A stretch of DNA of 64,000 nt from Streptomyces sp. A1136 (lineage in GTDB: Bacteria > Actinomycetota > Actinomycetes > Streptomycetales > Streptomycetaceae): assembly GCF_004795055.1 (NCBI RefSeq), contig NZ_SSBJ01000005.1:1-64000 (forward strand), written 5' to 3'. This document shows, piece by piece, positions 1 to 8,170 of the stretch (within the stretch, counting starts at the first letter, position 1; each line of letters opens with the position of its first letter). The translations under genes were made by a program, and so were the position numbers. A model generated the notes under the pieces. It was given only the letters and a program-made list of their open reading frames with translations, did no database searches and was not told the DNA's origin.

Positions 1-1
1 C

Positions 2-139
<138 letters not shown>

Positions 140-257
140 CGCCCCGTGGCGCGTTGCGGCGGCTCCCCGCGGGGCACCGCAGCGGCGCGCGGGGCCCGGA
201 ACCGGGGCCGGCCGGACTCCGCCCGTGCGGCGCGGGCCCGGCCGGGCCCGCGCCGCG

Positions 258-737
258 TCAACTCCCCGGCAGCACGCAGACGCTGTCGAGACCCAGCACA
301 TGGTTGAGCCGCCCGAAAGCGAGCCAGGAGCCGATGCTCATGCTCAGCTCCACGATCTCCACCTGGCTGTAGTGCGCCGTCATCCGCTCCCAGAACTCCT
401 CGTCGAGACCGTGGTGGTCCAGCGCGTAGCGCTCCGCGTACTCGGCGGCCAGGCGGGTGCGGTCGTCGAAGGCCGGTGTGGTGCGCCACTCGGTGACGGC
501 GTCGGCGAACTCCTCCTCGACCTTCTCGCCGTCCCGGTCGGTCCGCCAGTCGAGACAGAAGACGCACCCGTTGATCTGCGCGATCCGCAGTCGGGCCGCC
601 TCGAACTCGCGCAGGCCCAGGGTGGTGTGGGCGTAGACCGACAGGGAGAAGTTGGCCGCGGCCGTCCCGATGCCGGGGACCAGGTCGCCCCAGACGTATT
701 CGATGGGGTGCTGACCTTCCGGAACGTCGATCCTCAT
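258..737 (-). CDS. Carboxymuconolactone decarboxylase (AhpD-fold) family protein
   Basis: A 159-residue AhpD-fold protein. The central helix carries NGCVFCLDWR, a Cys-x2-Cys pair in the place of the AhpD/CMD redox motif, followed by alternating helices typical of the family. Members act as alkylhydroperoxidase-like thiol enzymes or as gamma-carboxymuconolactone decarboxylases; which applies here cannot be told. The ATG overlaps the stop of the upstream dehydrogenase gene by four bases (ATGA), so the two are almost certainly one translationally coupled operon, suggesting a joint catabolic or detoxifying step. Confidence 0.85.
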   Translation of the reverse strand: MRIDVPEGQHPIEYVWGDLVPGIGTAAANFSLSVYAHTTLGLREFEAARLRIAQINGCVFCLDWRTDRDGEKVEEEFADAVTEWRTTPAFDDRTRLAAEYAERYALDHHGLDEEFWERMTAHYSQVEIVELSMSIGSWLAFGRLNHVLGLDSVCVLPGS

Positions 738-1813
738 GGCTGCTTCCTTCCGAGTTTGCCGACTGCGGGCCGCAGCGGGACGTCGAGCGCGTCATAGATT
801 CCGGGAGGGGCGTCCACGAGCCAGTCGATCGCCCCCACCAGCCGGCCGACGGCGGTGGCGTTACCGCCGGCGGAACGGTTCTCCCCTTCGTCGGTGGCCT
901 CGATCGTCACCTCGATGCGCGGGCGGCCTTCGATGATCACCCGGTGGGCGCCCGCCCCGTCGGGCGGCTGGGGCCAGTCGGGGGCGCAGGAGGGGTGGAT
1001 GCGGGTGACGTGCTCGATGACGATGCGCGCCTCGCCTTCGACTATGCCCTGCACCTCGAACCGGATCGCGCCCTGGGTGCCGGCCTCGAAGGCGCCCATC
1101 GTGCGGGTGGTCACCGTCGCGTCGAGCGCGCGTCGGGCGGACGTCTCGCGGATCTCGTCGAGTTCGACGCCGAGGGCACGGGCCATCATCCGTATCTGGC
1201 CGCCCCACACCATGGTCGGGACGGTCGGCATGAGCATCATCGGTTCGAAGTCCATGGGTTGGCCCATGCCGACCAGGTGGCGGACGGAGTCGGGCTGGTC
1301 GTAAGTGGAGTAGTCGAAGATCTCCTGGCAGCGGATCACGTCCACGGTGCTGCCGAGTCCGCTGATCAGCAGCGGCAGGACGTCGTTGCCCCAGCCGGGG
1401 TCGACGCCGGAGGCGAACAGCGAGCCCCCGCCCGCCGCGACGGCGGCGAGCACCGGATCACGGAACTCGGGCGGTGCGCTTCGGTGGTCGTAGAGGGGGT
1501 ACAGGGCGGGGCTGACGACGACGGCGCCGGCCGTGATGGCCCGCGTGATGTCGGCGAGGGCGTCGTCGGGGCGGGTGTCCCCGGAGGCCGCGTACACGAC
1601 GGCGGCCGGCCGGGTGGCGAGCACCGCTTCGCTGTCGTCGCTCGCCGCGACACCCAGTGGGCGCCCCATGCCGGCGAGTTCACCCGCGTCGCGGCCGGCC
1701 TTGGCCGGGTTGTGGACGATGACTGCCGTCAGTTCGAGCTCCGGGTGCGCGTCGACGGCGCGGATCGCCGCGCGGCCGACGTTGCCGGTGCCCCAGACCA
1801 CCGTGGGAATCAT
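734..1813 (-). CDS. DapB-fold NAD(P)-dependent dehydrogenase (dihydrodipicolinate reductase-like)
   Basis: A 359-residue protein that opens with VVWGTGNVGRAAIRAV, a Rossmann GxGxxG nucleotide-binding loop, and keeps the overall plan of the DapB/amine-dehydrogenase-like family: a nucleotide domain of about 130 residues, a catalytic insert and a C-terminal return helix. Family members in actinomycetes are annotated as NAD(P)H-dependent amine dehydrogenases or oxidoreductases of unknown substrate; at 359 residues it is longer than lysine-pathway DapB (about 250), so it is probably not that enzyme. It is first gene of a two-gene operon with the CMD protein. The start ATG is directly followed by the Rossmann strand, which supports it. 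Confidence 0.75.
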   Translation of the reverse strand: MIPTVVWGTGNVGRAAIRAVDAHPELELTAVIVHNPAKAGRDAGELAGMGRPLGVAASDDSEAVLATRPAAVVYAASGDTRPDDALADITRAITAGAVVVSPALYPLYDHRSAPPEFRDPVLAAVAAGGGSLFASGVDPGWGNDVLPLLISGLGSTVDVIRCQEIFDYSTYDQPDSVRHLVGMGQPMDFEPMMLMPTVPTMVWGGQIRMMARALGVELDEIRETSARRALDATVTTRTMGAFEAGTQGAIRFEVQGIVEGEARIVIEHVTRIHPSCAPDWPQPPDGAGAHRVIIEGRPRIEVTIEATDEGENRSAGGNATAVGRLVGAIDWLVDAPPGIYDALDVPLRPAVGKLGRKQP

Positions 1814-1924
1814 GCGCGGAGGGTAGCGAGGGGCCGCGAAGGTGCCCAGTGCCGTGAAAGAGGTTTTTCAACCCGGCCCCGACCGGCCCGCTCCGAGCCC
1901 CGCCGAGTCCGCCCCACGGCCCGG

Positions 1925-2902
1925 TCAGAGTCCCGCCAGGGCCGCCGTCTCGGCGAACGACGGGACGCGGCCCGTACCGCCGCGGCCGGACACGGAGAGG
2001 GAGGCGGCGGCCGCGCCGTACGCCACCGCGCGGGCGAGCGGGTCGCCCAGGGCGAGCCGGGCGGTGGTCGTGCCGGTGAAGCAGTCGCCGGCGCCCGTCG
2101 CGTCGACCGGATCGGGGTTGACGGGAACCGGGTGACCGGTGGCGCGCCTCCCGTCGTGCAGCCACAGTCGCCCGGCGCCCGCGGTCACGGCGACGGCGCG
2201 GGCCCCGAGTGCGCGGTAGCGATCGGCCGCGAGCCGGGGGTCATCGGTGTCGACCAGGGCCAAGGCGTCGGCGGGGCAGGAGGTCTTGATCAATCCCGTC
2301 AGCGGGGCGACGCGCGCCAGCAGTGCCCTGGCCGCTGCCCGCCCGGTGAGCCGGGGGCGGAAGTTGGGGTCGTACGACAGGTGCCCGCCCGCTTCGTGCA
2401 CGATTTCGGCGGCGGCCAGTACGGCGGCGCGGGCGCCGGGTGCGAGGGCGCCGGTGATGCCGCTGGTGACGAGGGCCGTGGAGGTGGTGAGCAGCTCCCG
2501 CCAGGAGTCGATGTGGCGCGGGGAGAGGGTGGAGCCCGCGCTGCCGGTGCGCCAGTAGACGAACCCGCGATCGCCGTCGGTGTCGGAGCACAGCAGGTAG
2601 GCGCCGTTGGGCCGCGGGGAGCGGCGCACGTGGGACACGTCGACGCCGAGTCGGGTGGCCCGGTCCAGCAGGGGCACGCTCAGTTCGTCGTCACCGACGA
2701 CGGCGAGGAGGGCGGTACGGGCCCCGGCGGCGGCCGCGGCCGCCGCCGCGTTCAGGGCGTCGCCGGAGTAGGAGATACGGGCGGCGGCGTCGGCGGCCGC
2801 GTGCAGCGGGCCGGCGACGTGGATCTCGACCAGGACTTCGCCGAGGACGAGGACGTCGTAGGCGACGCCGCTGCGGCCTCGCGGGGCGGGCGCCGCCGCC
2901 AT
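1925..2902 (-). CDS. PfkB-family sugar kinase, probable 2-keto-3-deoxygluconate kinase
   Basis: A 325-residue ribokinase/PfkB protein. The C-terminal signature DATGAGDCFTG gives the catalytic Asp and anion-hole glycines, and the N-terminal half has the SYSGDALNAAAAAAAAGA substrate-lid region. The start ATG lies one base beyond the stop of the aldolase gene (TGA-C-ATG), so the two are coupled. A PfkB kinase next to a KDPG aldolase fits phosphorylation of 2-keto-3-deoxygluconate and cleavage to pyruvate and glyceraldehyde-3-phosphate, as in uronate or galactonate catabolism. The exact sugar acid is inferred from context. Confidence 0.8.
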   Translation of the reverse strand: MAAAPAPRGRSGVAYDVLVLGEVLVEIHVAGPLHAAADAAARISYSGDALNAAAAAAAAGARTALLAVVGDDELSVPLLDRATRLGVDVSHVRRSPRPNGAYLLCSDTDGDRGFVYWRTGSAGSTLSPRHIDSWRELLTTSTALVTSGITGALAPGARAAVLAAAEIVHEAGGHLSYDPNFRPRLTGRAAARALLARVAPLTGLIKTSCPADALALVDTDDPRLAADRYRALGARAVAVTAGAGRLWLHDGRRATGHPVPVNPDPVDATGAGDCFTGTTTARLALGDPLARAVAYGAAAASLSVSGRGGTGRVPSFAETAALAGL

Positions 2903-2903
2903 G

Positions 2904-3542
2904 TCAGCGTTCCCGCCCCGGCTGGTCGCAGCAGCACGGCCCGGCCAGGTCGGCGAAGACGGCCGCCAGTTCGCCCGCGTCGGCGGGCAGGCCGGCGCCG
3001 ATTCCGACGGCGGTCGCCCCGGCGGCGAGCCAGTCCCGGGCCCGCGCCGGATGGATGCCCCCGGTCGGGACGATGAGGGCCTCGGGGAGCACGGCCTTGA
3101 GGGAGCGGATGAAGGCCGGCCCGCCGACGTGGGCCGGGAAGACCTTCGCGGCGCCTCCGTACCGTACGGCGGAGGCGACCTCGCCGGGGGTGAAGGCGCC
3201 CTCGATGAACACCGCCCCGCGCTCGGCGGCGACGGCCCGTACCTCGGGGGCCGGGTACGGGGAGACCAGGAAGCGGGCGCCGGCGGCGAGGGCCCGCTCG
3301 GCCAGCGCGGCGGTCGTGACGGTACCGACGCCGATCAGGGCGGGTCTGCCGAGGACGTCGGCGAGCGGGACGGTACGGGCGACGGCGGTGGACCAGTCGG
3401 GAGTCGTGGTGGTGAGTTCCACGGCCCGGCAGCCGGCGGCCAGGAGGGCGGCGGTCCTGCGGACCGACCGCGCGGCGTCGGTGTCCCGCAGGACCGGCAG
3501 CAGGCGTTGGGCGGCCAGTACCGCATAGGGATGACAGGACAA
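2904..3542 (-). CDS. 2-dehydro-3-deoxyphosphogluconate (KDPG) aldolase / KHG aldolase
   Basis: Class I aldolase of about 212 residues. The KDPG/KHG pattern is present: AVELTTTTP with the catalytic Glu, IGVGTV, and AAKVFPAHVGG with the Schiff-base Lys, then PTGGIHP for phosphate binding. It splits KDPG into pyruvate and glyceraldehyde-3-phosphate. I place the start at a TTG (3542) preceded by a GGTGGGGG ribosome site; another TTG at 3587 would add 15 residues outside the fold. It is first of an operon with the kinase, and the palindromes at 3716-3748 lie upstream between it and the divergent sigma gene, where they could control either. Confidence 0.85.
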   Translation of the reverse strand: MSCHPYAVLAAQRLLPVLRDTDAARSVRRTAALLAAGCRAVELTTTTPDWSTAVARTVPLADVLGRPALIGVGTVTTAALAERALAAGARFLVSPYPAPEVRAVAAERGAVFIEGAFTPGEVASAVRYGGAAKVFPAHVGGPAFIRSLKAVLPEALIVPTGGIHPARARDWLAAGATAVGIGAGLPADAGELAAVFADLAGPCCCDQPGRER

Positions 3543-3715
3543 GGGACCCCCACCCGTTGCGCGTACCGCAACTCGTCCTACGGCCAAGGGATTTCAGTGG
3601 TCCAGACCATAGCGTCACGGGGCGGCCCGCTGTCAACGGGGCGGGTCCGACGACCGTTCCCCGCCCGTCGCGGCGTCCCCCGGAAGACGGCCCGGGGTCG
3701 CGTCCGGTCCGACTT

Positions 3716-3748
3716 CCGGATAAGAGTTACCGGATAAGTGTTATCCGG
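3716..3748. promoter_or_regulatory. Two overlapping palindromes, candidate operator
   Basis: Bases 3730-3748 form a perfect inverted repeat, CCGGATAA-GTG-TTATCCGG. It is preceded by an imperfect copy starting at 3716 (CCGGATAA-GAG-TTACCGG) whose right arm overlaps the left arm of the first, giving half-site starts 14 bp apart. The element sits between the divergent KDPG-aldolase operon and the sigma-CAP gene (67 bp before its ATG). This is the geometry of a dimeric regulator such as a GntR, ROK or IclR protein; no such regulator gene is adjacent, so the binding protein is unknown. Confidence 0.6.
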
Positions 3749-3814
3749 GCCCCTCTCGACGGTCTCCGAGTTATTGGGCATCATCGACCGCCGGCACGGA
3801 CAGGGAAACTTCAC

Positions 3815-5569
3815 ATGAGTACACAGCACACGGCAGCTCTGGTGGCAGCGGCCCGCGCGGGCGATCCCCGGGCGCAGGACGAGCTTGTCGGCGCCTGTCT
3901 CCCGCTCGTCTACAACATCGTCGGGCGGGCCCTGAACGGGTCCTGCGACGTGGACGACGTGGTACAGGACACCATGCTGCGGACGCTCGACGGGTTGTCC
4001 GGTCTGCGCGCGGACGAGAGCTTCCGGTCCTGGCTGGTGGCGATCACCATGAACCGGATACGGGCGCACTGGCAGGACCGCAGCACCGGGCCGACCGGTC
4101 TGGAGGCGGCCGAGGACGTGGCCGACCCGGGCGCCGACTTCGCGGACCTGACGGTCGCCCGGCTCCAACTGGCCGGCCAACGTCGCGAGACCGCCCGCGC
4201 CACGCGGTGGCTGGAGCCGGACGACCGGGCGTTGCTGTCGCTGTGGTGGCTGGAGTGCGCGGGGGAGCTGACGCGGGCCGAGGTGGCGACGGCCCTGGAA
4301 CTCTCGCCGCAGCACACGGCGGTCCGGGTGCAGCGCATGAAGGCCCAGTTGGAAGCGGCGCGGGTGGTGGAGCGCGCGCTGGAGGCGCAGCCGCCGTGCG
4401 AGGCGCTGCGGGCGATGACCGGGACCTGGGACGGACGGCCCTCGGCGCTCTGGCGCAAGCGAATAGCGCGGCACGCCCGTGAGTGCGTGCGGTGTTCCGG
4501 GCTGTGGAACGGGCTGGTGCCGGCCGAGGGGCTGCTGGCCGGGCTGGCGCTGGTGCCGGTCGGGGCGGCGCTGCTGGCGGGCGTACGGTCGGCCGTCGCG
4601 GGCGCCGGCCTCGCCCCGGCGGCCGCGGCCTACGCGGTCCCGGGCGCTGCGGCGGGCCCCGACAGCGGTGCCGGCGCCGGCAGCGAGGCGGCGTTCTCGG
4701 ACGCCGCGACCCAGCTCACGCCCGTGGCGGCGAACCCCGGCCGGGCGGCCCGCCGCAGGTCGGGCGACTCGGGGGGCAAGGGGGACGGCGGCTTTGCCGG
4801 CACCGACCCGGCCGCCGGCCGCGGGGCGCAGCGCAGACGGCGCCGGCACCGCCGCCGGGTCATCGCCTGCGCGGCGATCGCCGCCTGCGTCGCGGGCGGT
4901 GGGCTCGCCTATCTGGGCACCCTCCCGGGCTCGGGTTCCGAGGTGGCGGCCGACGCGGCGCCGGCGTCCCCGCCGGCCGCCCTGTCCGCCACCGGGGAGG
5001 GGGCGACGTCCCCCTCGACCACCGGCGCCTCCCCCTCGGGTTCCCCGTCCGCGTCGGCCTCGCCCTCGGTGTCCGCGTCCCCCTCCCCGTCGACGGGTTC
5101 GAGCCCCGCCGCGGCGCCGTCGCGGACCAAGAGCGACCCGCCCGCGCCGCGTACGGCGGCCCCGGCGCCGGCGCCCGCCGCGCCGAGCGGGACCGCCGCC
5201 CAGGTGATCGCACTGGTGAACAAGGAACGGGCGGCGGCCGGGTGCGGCCCGCTCAAGGAAGACCCGCAACTGCGCAACGCCGCCCAGGGGCACTCGGACG
5301 ACATGGCACGACGGGACTACTTCGAGCACACCGACCCCGACGGCGGTGACCCGGGCACGCGGACCACCGCCGCCGGGTACCGCTGGTCGACCTACGGGGA
5401 GAACATCGCGAAGGGCCAGCAGACGCCGGAGTCGGTCATGAACTCGTGGATGAACAGCCCCGGTCACCGCGCGAACATCCTCAACTGCTCCTTCAAGGAC
5501 ATCGGCGTGGGCGTCCACCAGGGCCCCGGCGGCCCGTGGTGGACGCAGAATTTCGGCGCCCGCATGTGA
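3815..5569 (+). CDS. ECF sigma factor fused to zinc-binding segment, membrane span and extracytoplasmic CAP/SCP domain
   Basis: A 584-residue fusion. Residues 1-175 are an ECF sigma factor: region 2 has DVDDVVQDTMLRTLDG and region 4 an HTH with ELSPQHTAVRVQRMK. Residues 220-227 give His220-x3-Cys224-x2-Cys227, the zinc motif of ZAS anti-sigma factors. A hydrophobic stretch follows near 235-270 and a clear span near 349-370, then a Ser/Pro/Ala linker of about 90 residues, and from about 463 a CAP/SCP domain with YFEHTDPDG, GENIAKG and SPGHRANIL. So sigma and anti-sigma-like parts are inside and the CAP domain outside, in one chain. Fusion sigma factors with C-terminal membrane extensions are known (ECF52/53-like groups); I choose the ATG at 3815 because the sigma domain starts there. 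Confidence 0.85.
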   Translation: MSTQHTAALVAAARAGDPRAQDELVGACLPLVYNIVGRALNGSCDVDDVVQDTMLRTLDGLSGLRADESFRSWLVAITMNRIRAHWQDRSTGPTGLEAAEDVADPGADFADLTVARLQLAGQRRETARATRWLEPDDRALLSLWWLECAGELTRAEVATALELSPQHTAVRVQRMKAQLEAARVVERALEAQPPCEALRAMTGTWDGRPSALWRKRIARHARECVRCSGLWNGLVPAEGLLAGLALVPVGAALLAGVRSAVAGAGLAPAAAAYAVPGAAAGPDSGAGAGSEAAFSDAATQLTPVAANPGRAARRRSGDSGGKGDGGFAGTDPAAGRGAQRRRRRHRRRVIACAAIAACVAGGGLAYLGTLPGSGSEVAADAAPASPPAALSATGEGATSPSTTGASPSGSPSASASPSVSASPSPSTGSSPAAAPSRTKSDPPAPRTAAPAPAPAAPSGTAAQVIALVNKERAAAGCGPLKEDPQLRNAAQGHSDDMARRDYFEHTDPDGGDPGTRTTAAGYRWSTYGENIAKGQQTPESVMNSWMNSPGHRANILNCSFKDIGVGVHQGPGGPWWTQNFGARM

Positions 5570-5686
5570 CGCCGGAGCCCCCGCCGGCGATCACGGCCGC
5601 CCGCCTCCACCCGCCGACCCGGAATGCGGGCAAGATGGGAGCCTGAGCAGCGGATCGGCGGCGGGGCGGCGGGCAGGGTGAGGCAC

Positions 5687-8131
5687 GTGACACAGAGGGA
5701 ACTGCGCCCGCACCAGCGCGAGGCCGTGGACGCGGTGGTGCGCGCCCTGGAGTTGCCCGCGACCGGACGGGTGCCCGAACGGGGCCTGCGCACCCAGGTG
5801 ATCATGGCCACCGGTTCGGGCAAGTCCCTGGTCGGTGTCCGCTCCGCCGAGGAACTGCGGGCCGCCCGGGTCCTCGTGCTGGTCCCGTCGCTCGACCTGC
5901 TCGCGCAGACCACGGCGGCCTGGCGCGAGGGCGGTCGCGGCGGGCGGGCGCTGGCCGTGTGCTCGCTGCGGTCCGAGGACGCGGGGGTGCCCACCACCAC
6001 CGACCCGGGCGAGCTGGCGCGTCGGGGCGCCGCGCCGGGGCGGCGGCTGACGGTGTTCGCCACGTACGCGTCACTGGGGCTGGGCACCATCGAGAACGCG
6101 CACCGGGCCGGGCTGCCCGGCTGGGACCTGATCGTGGTCGACGAGGCGCACCGCACGTCGGGACGGATCGGCAAGCCGTGGGCGGTGGTGCACGACAACG
6201 CCCGGATCCCGTCCGTGCGGCGGCTGTACATGACGGCCACGCCCCGGGTGTGGCGGGACGGAGAACCGTCCGGGGAGCCGCTGCCCGAAGGAGATCGGTC
6301 CCGGGAAGGCACGGGCGGCCCGGTCGACCGGGGTCGTGGGGAGCTCGTCGCCTCGATGGAGGACGACCCGGACGGCCCGTTCGGGTCCCGCTGTCACACC
6401 CTCTCGCTGTCCGAGGCCATCGACCGGGGCATCTGCGCTCCGTACCGGGTGGTGTGCGTCGACGTGTCGGACCCGGCGTTCCGGTCGGCCGTCCTGCTCG
6501 GTCCCGAGGGGCGTTCGGACGCGGTGCGCGGCGCCCGGCTCGCGGCGCTCCAGGCGGCGCTGGTGAAGGCGGCCGCGGACCAGGGCTTCCGCCGGACGCT
6601 GGTCTTCCACCACCTGACCAAGGAGGCGGAGGCCTTCGCGGCCGGACTCCCGGCGGTCGCCTCGCGGCTGCGGCAGGCGAGCCGTACCCGGTCGCCGGGG
6701 TATCCGCGTGAGGTCTGGGCGGACTGGCTGTGCGGGCAGCATCCCGCACCGCACCGGCGGCGGGTCCTGGAGGCGTTCGCCGACGACCGGGTCGCGGACA
6801 AGGCGTTCCTCGGCAGTGTCCGGGTGCTCGGCGAGGGCGTCGACACCAAGGAGTGCGATTCCGTCTTCTGGGCCGACCTTCGGGGGTCCATGCCGGACCT
6901 GGTCCAGGCGGTGGGTCGGGCGCTGCGCATCCGGCCGGGCGAGGGGAAGGTGGCCTCACTGGTGGTCCCGGTACTGCTCGGACCGGGCGAGACACCGGAT
7001 TCGATGCTGACGTCCCGGGCCTACGGGGACCTCGCGCGGCTCCTGGAGGCGCTGCGGGCGCACGACAGCCGGCTCGTGGAGGACCTGGCCCAGCCGCAGG
7101 CGCCGGGCGGCAGGACCGGCTCGCAGGCACACCGGCCGGGCGCCGAGGCGCTGCTGAGCTTCTCCACCCCCCGGGACCCGGCGCTGCTGGCGGCGTTCAT
7201 CCGTCTGCGGGTGTTGAATCCGGAGCACGAGCGGTGGCGGCGCGGGATGGAGGCCGCGCGGACGTACGCCGCGGTGTACGGGGACCTGAAGGTGCCGTTC
7301 GCGTTCAGGGTTCCGGTGGGTGACGCGCGGTGGCCCGCCGGGACGGCCCGGTTCCCGCTGGGGCAGTGGATCGCGGACGTGCGGCGTGGTTGCCGGCGCG
7401 GCGCACTGGGCCGGGAACGGATCGGGCCACTGGACGCGATCGGCATGGTGTGGAGCCATTTCGACGTGGCCTTCGAGGAGGGCCTGTCCGCGGCCCGGGG
7501 CTGGGCGGCGGAGCACGGGCACCTGCTGCCGCCCGTGGACGCGACCTGGCGCGGGGTGCCGGTCGGGGTGTGGGTCAAGAACAACCGGGCGGCGGCCCGC
7601 CGGGAGGGGCCGGGGGCGTTGTCCTGGGAGCGGCGGGAGGCACTGGAGGAGATCGACGCGTCCTGGTGCCCGGCGTGGGACATCTCCTGGCAGCGGGCCT
7701 TCCACCTGACGCGCGTCCACCTGGACGCGGGCGGCCGGCTGCCGCTCGGCCCGGGAGAGGTGCGGGCGCAGGGCGAGGACCTGGGACGGTGGGTGCGTGC
7801 CCAGCGGTTGTCCTGGGACCGCCTGTCCTGGGCGCAGCGCTGGCTGCTGGAGCACACCCTCGGGGTGACGCCGGCCGGCGAGGCGGAGCGTCCCCGGCCG
7901 CGGTTGAGCCATGCCGCCGCGTGGGCGGCGCACCTGGAGGCGGCCCGGCAGTTCCACAGTCGGGAGCGGCACTTGCGGGTGCCGCGCGCGCACGTGGAGC
8001 GGGTGGGCGGCCGGGCGGTCCGGTTGGGGTCCTGGATCGCCAACCAGCGGGCGCGCGCCGCCTCCCTCGGCGCGGAGCGCGTGGCGGCCCTCACGGCCCT
8101 GGACATGGTGTGGTCGTCGCCGTCCTCGTGA
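5687..8131 (+). CDS. DEAD/DEAH-box helicase with C-terminal helicase-associated (HA) repeats
   Basis: An 814-residue SF2 helicase. Walker A is MATGSGKS (about 40-47), motif II is VVDEAHR, motif III MTATPRVW, and the second RecA domain ends with GEGVDTKECD and QAVGRALRIRPG (motifs V and VI). From about residue 505 to the end there are roughly four divergent HA units, recognisable by Trp-rich endings such as LGQWIADVR, VGVWVKNNR, LGRWVRAQR and LGSWIANQR. Such proteins are common in Streptomyces; their task (DNA repair, defence or restriction-like) is not established. The start is GTG at 5687 after GGTGAGG; a longer frame from 5624 lacks a ribosome site. Confidence 0.85.
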   Translation: MTQRELRPHQREAVDAVVRALELPATGRVPERGLRTQVIMATGSGKSLVGVRSAEELRAARVLVLVPSLDLLAQTTAAWREGGRGGRALAVCSLRSEDAGVPTTTDPGELARRGAAPGRRLTVFATYASLGLGTIENAHRAGLPGWDLIVVDEAHRTSGRIGKPWAVVHDNARIPSVRRLYMTATPRVWRDGEPSGEPLPEGDRSREGTGGPVDRGRGELVASMEDDPDGPFGSRCHTLSLSEAIDRGICAPYRVVCVDVSDPAFRSAVLLGPEGRSDAVRGARLAALQAALVKAAADQGFRRTLVFHHLTKEAEAFAAGLPAVASRLRQASRTRSPGYPREVWADWLCGQHPAPHRRRVLEAFADDRVADKAFLGSVRVLGEGVDTKECDSVFWADLRGSMPDLVQAVGRALRIRPGEGKVASLVVPVLLGPGETPDSMLTSRAYGDLARLLEALRAHDSRLVEDLAQPQAPGGRTGSQAHRPGAEALLSFSTPRDPALLAAFIRLRVLNPEHERWRRGMEAARTYAAVYGDLKVPFAFRVPVGDARWPAGTARFPLGQWIADVRRGCRRGALGRERIGPLDAIGMVWSHFDVAFEEGLSAARGWAAEHGHLLPPVDATWRGVPVGVWVKNNRAAARREGPGALSWERREALEEIDASWCPAWDISWQRAFHLTRVHLDAGGRLPLGPGEVRAQGEDLGRWVRAQRLSWDRLSWAQRWLLEHTLGVTPAGEAERPRPRLSHAAAWAAHLEAARQFHSRERHLRVPRAHVERVGGRAVRLGSWIANQRARAASLGAERVAALTALDMVWSSPSS

Positions 8132-8170
8132 AGGCGCGGGGCGTGGGGCGGCCCGGTCGGCGGTGCCCCG

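Noticed and set aside
944..3076. Long plus-strand open frame opposite the DapB-like and kinase genes
   Set aside because: It is an antisense shadow typical of high-GC coding DNA: Arg/Gly/Ala-rich, no motif, and it covers two well-supported genes on the other strand.
3578..5518. Long minus-strand open frame opposite the sigma-CAP gene
   Set aside because: Composition is that of an antisense shadow and there is no domain; the plus strand has clear sigma and CAP motifs.
5624..5686. Longer helicase start at 5624
   Set aside because: No ribosome site there and the first 21 residues are unlike the family; GTG at 5687 has GGTGAGG in front.
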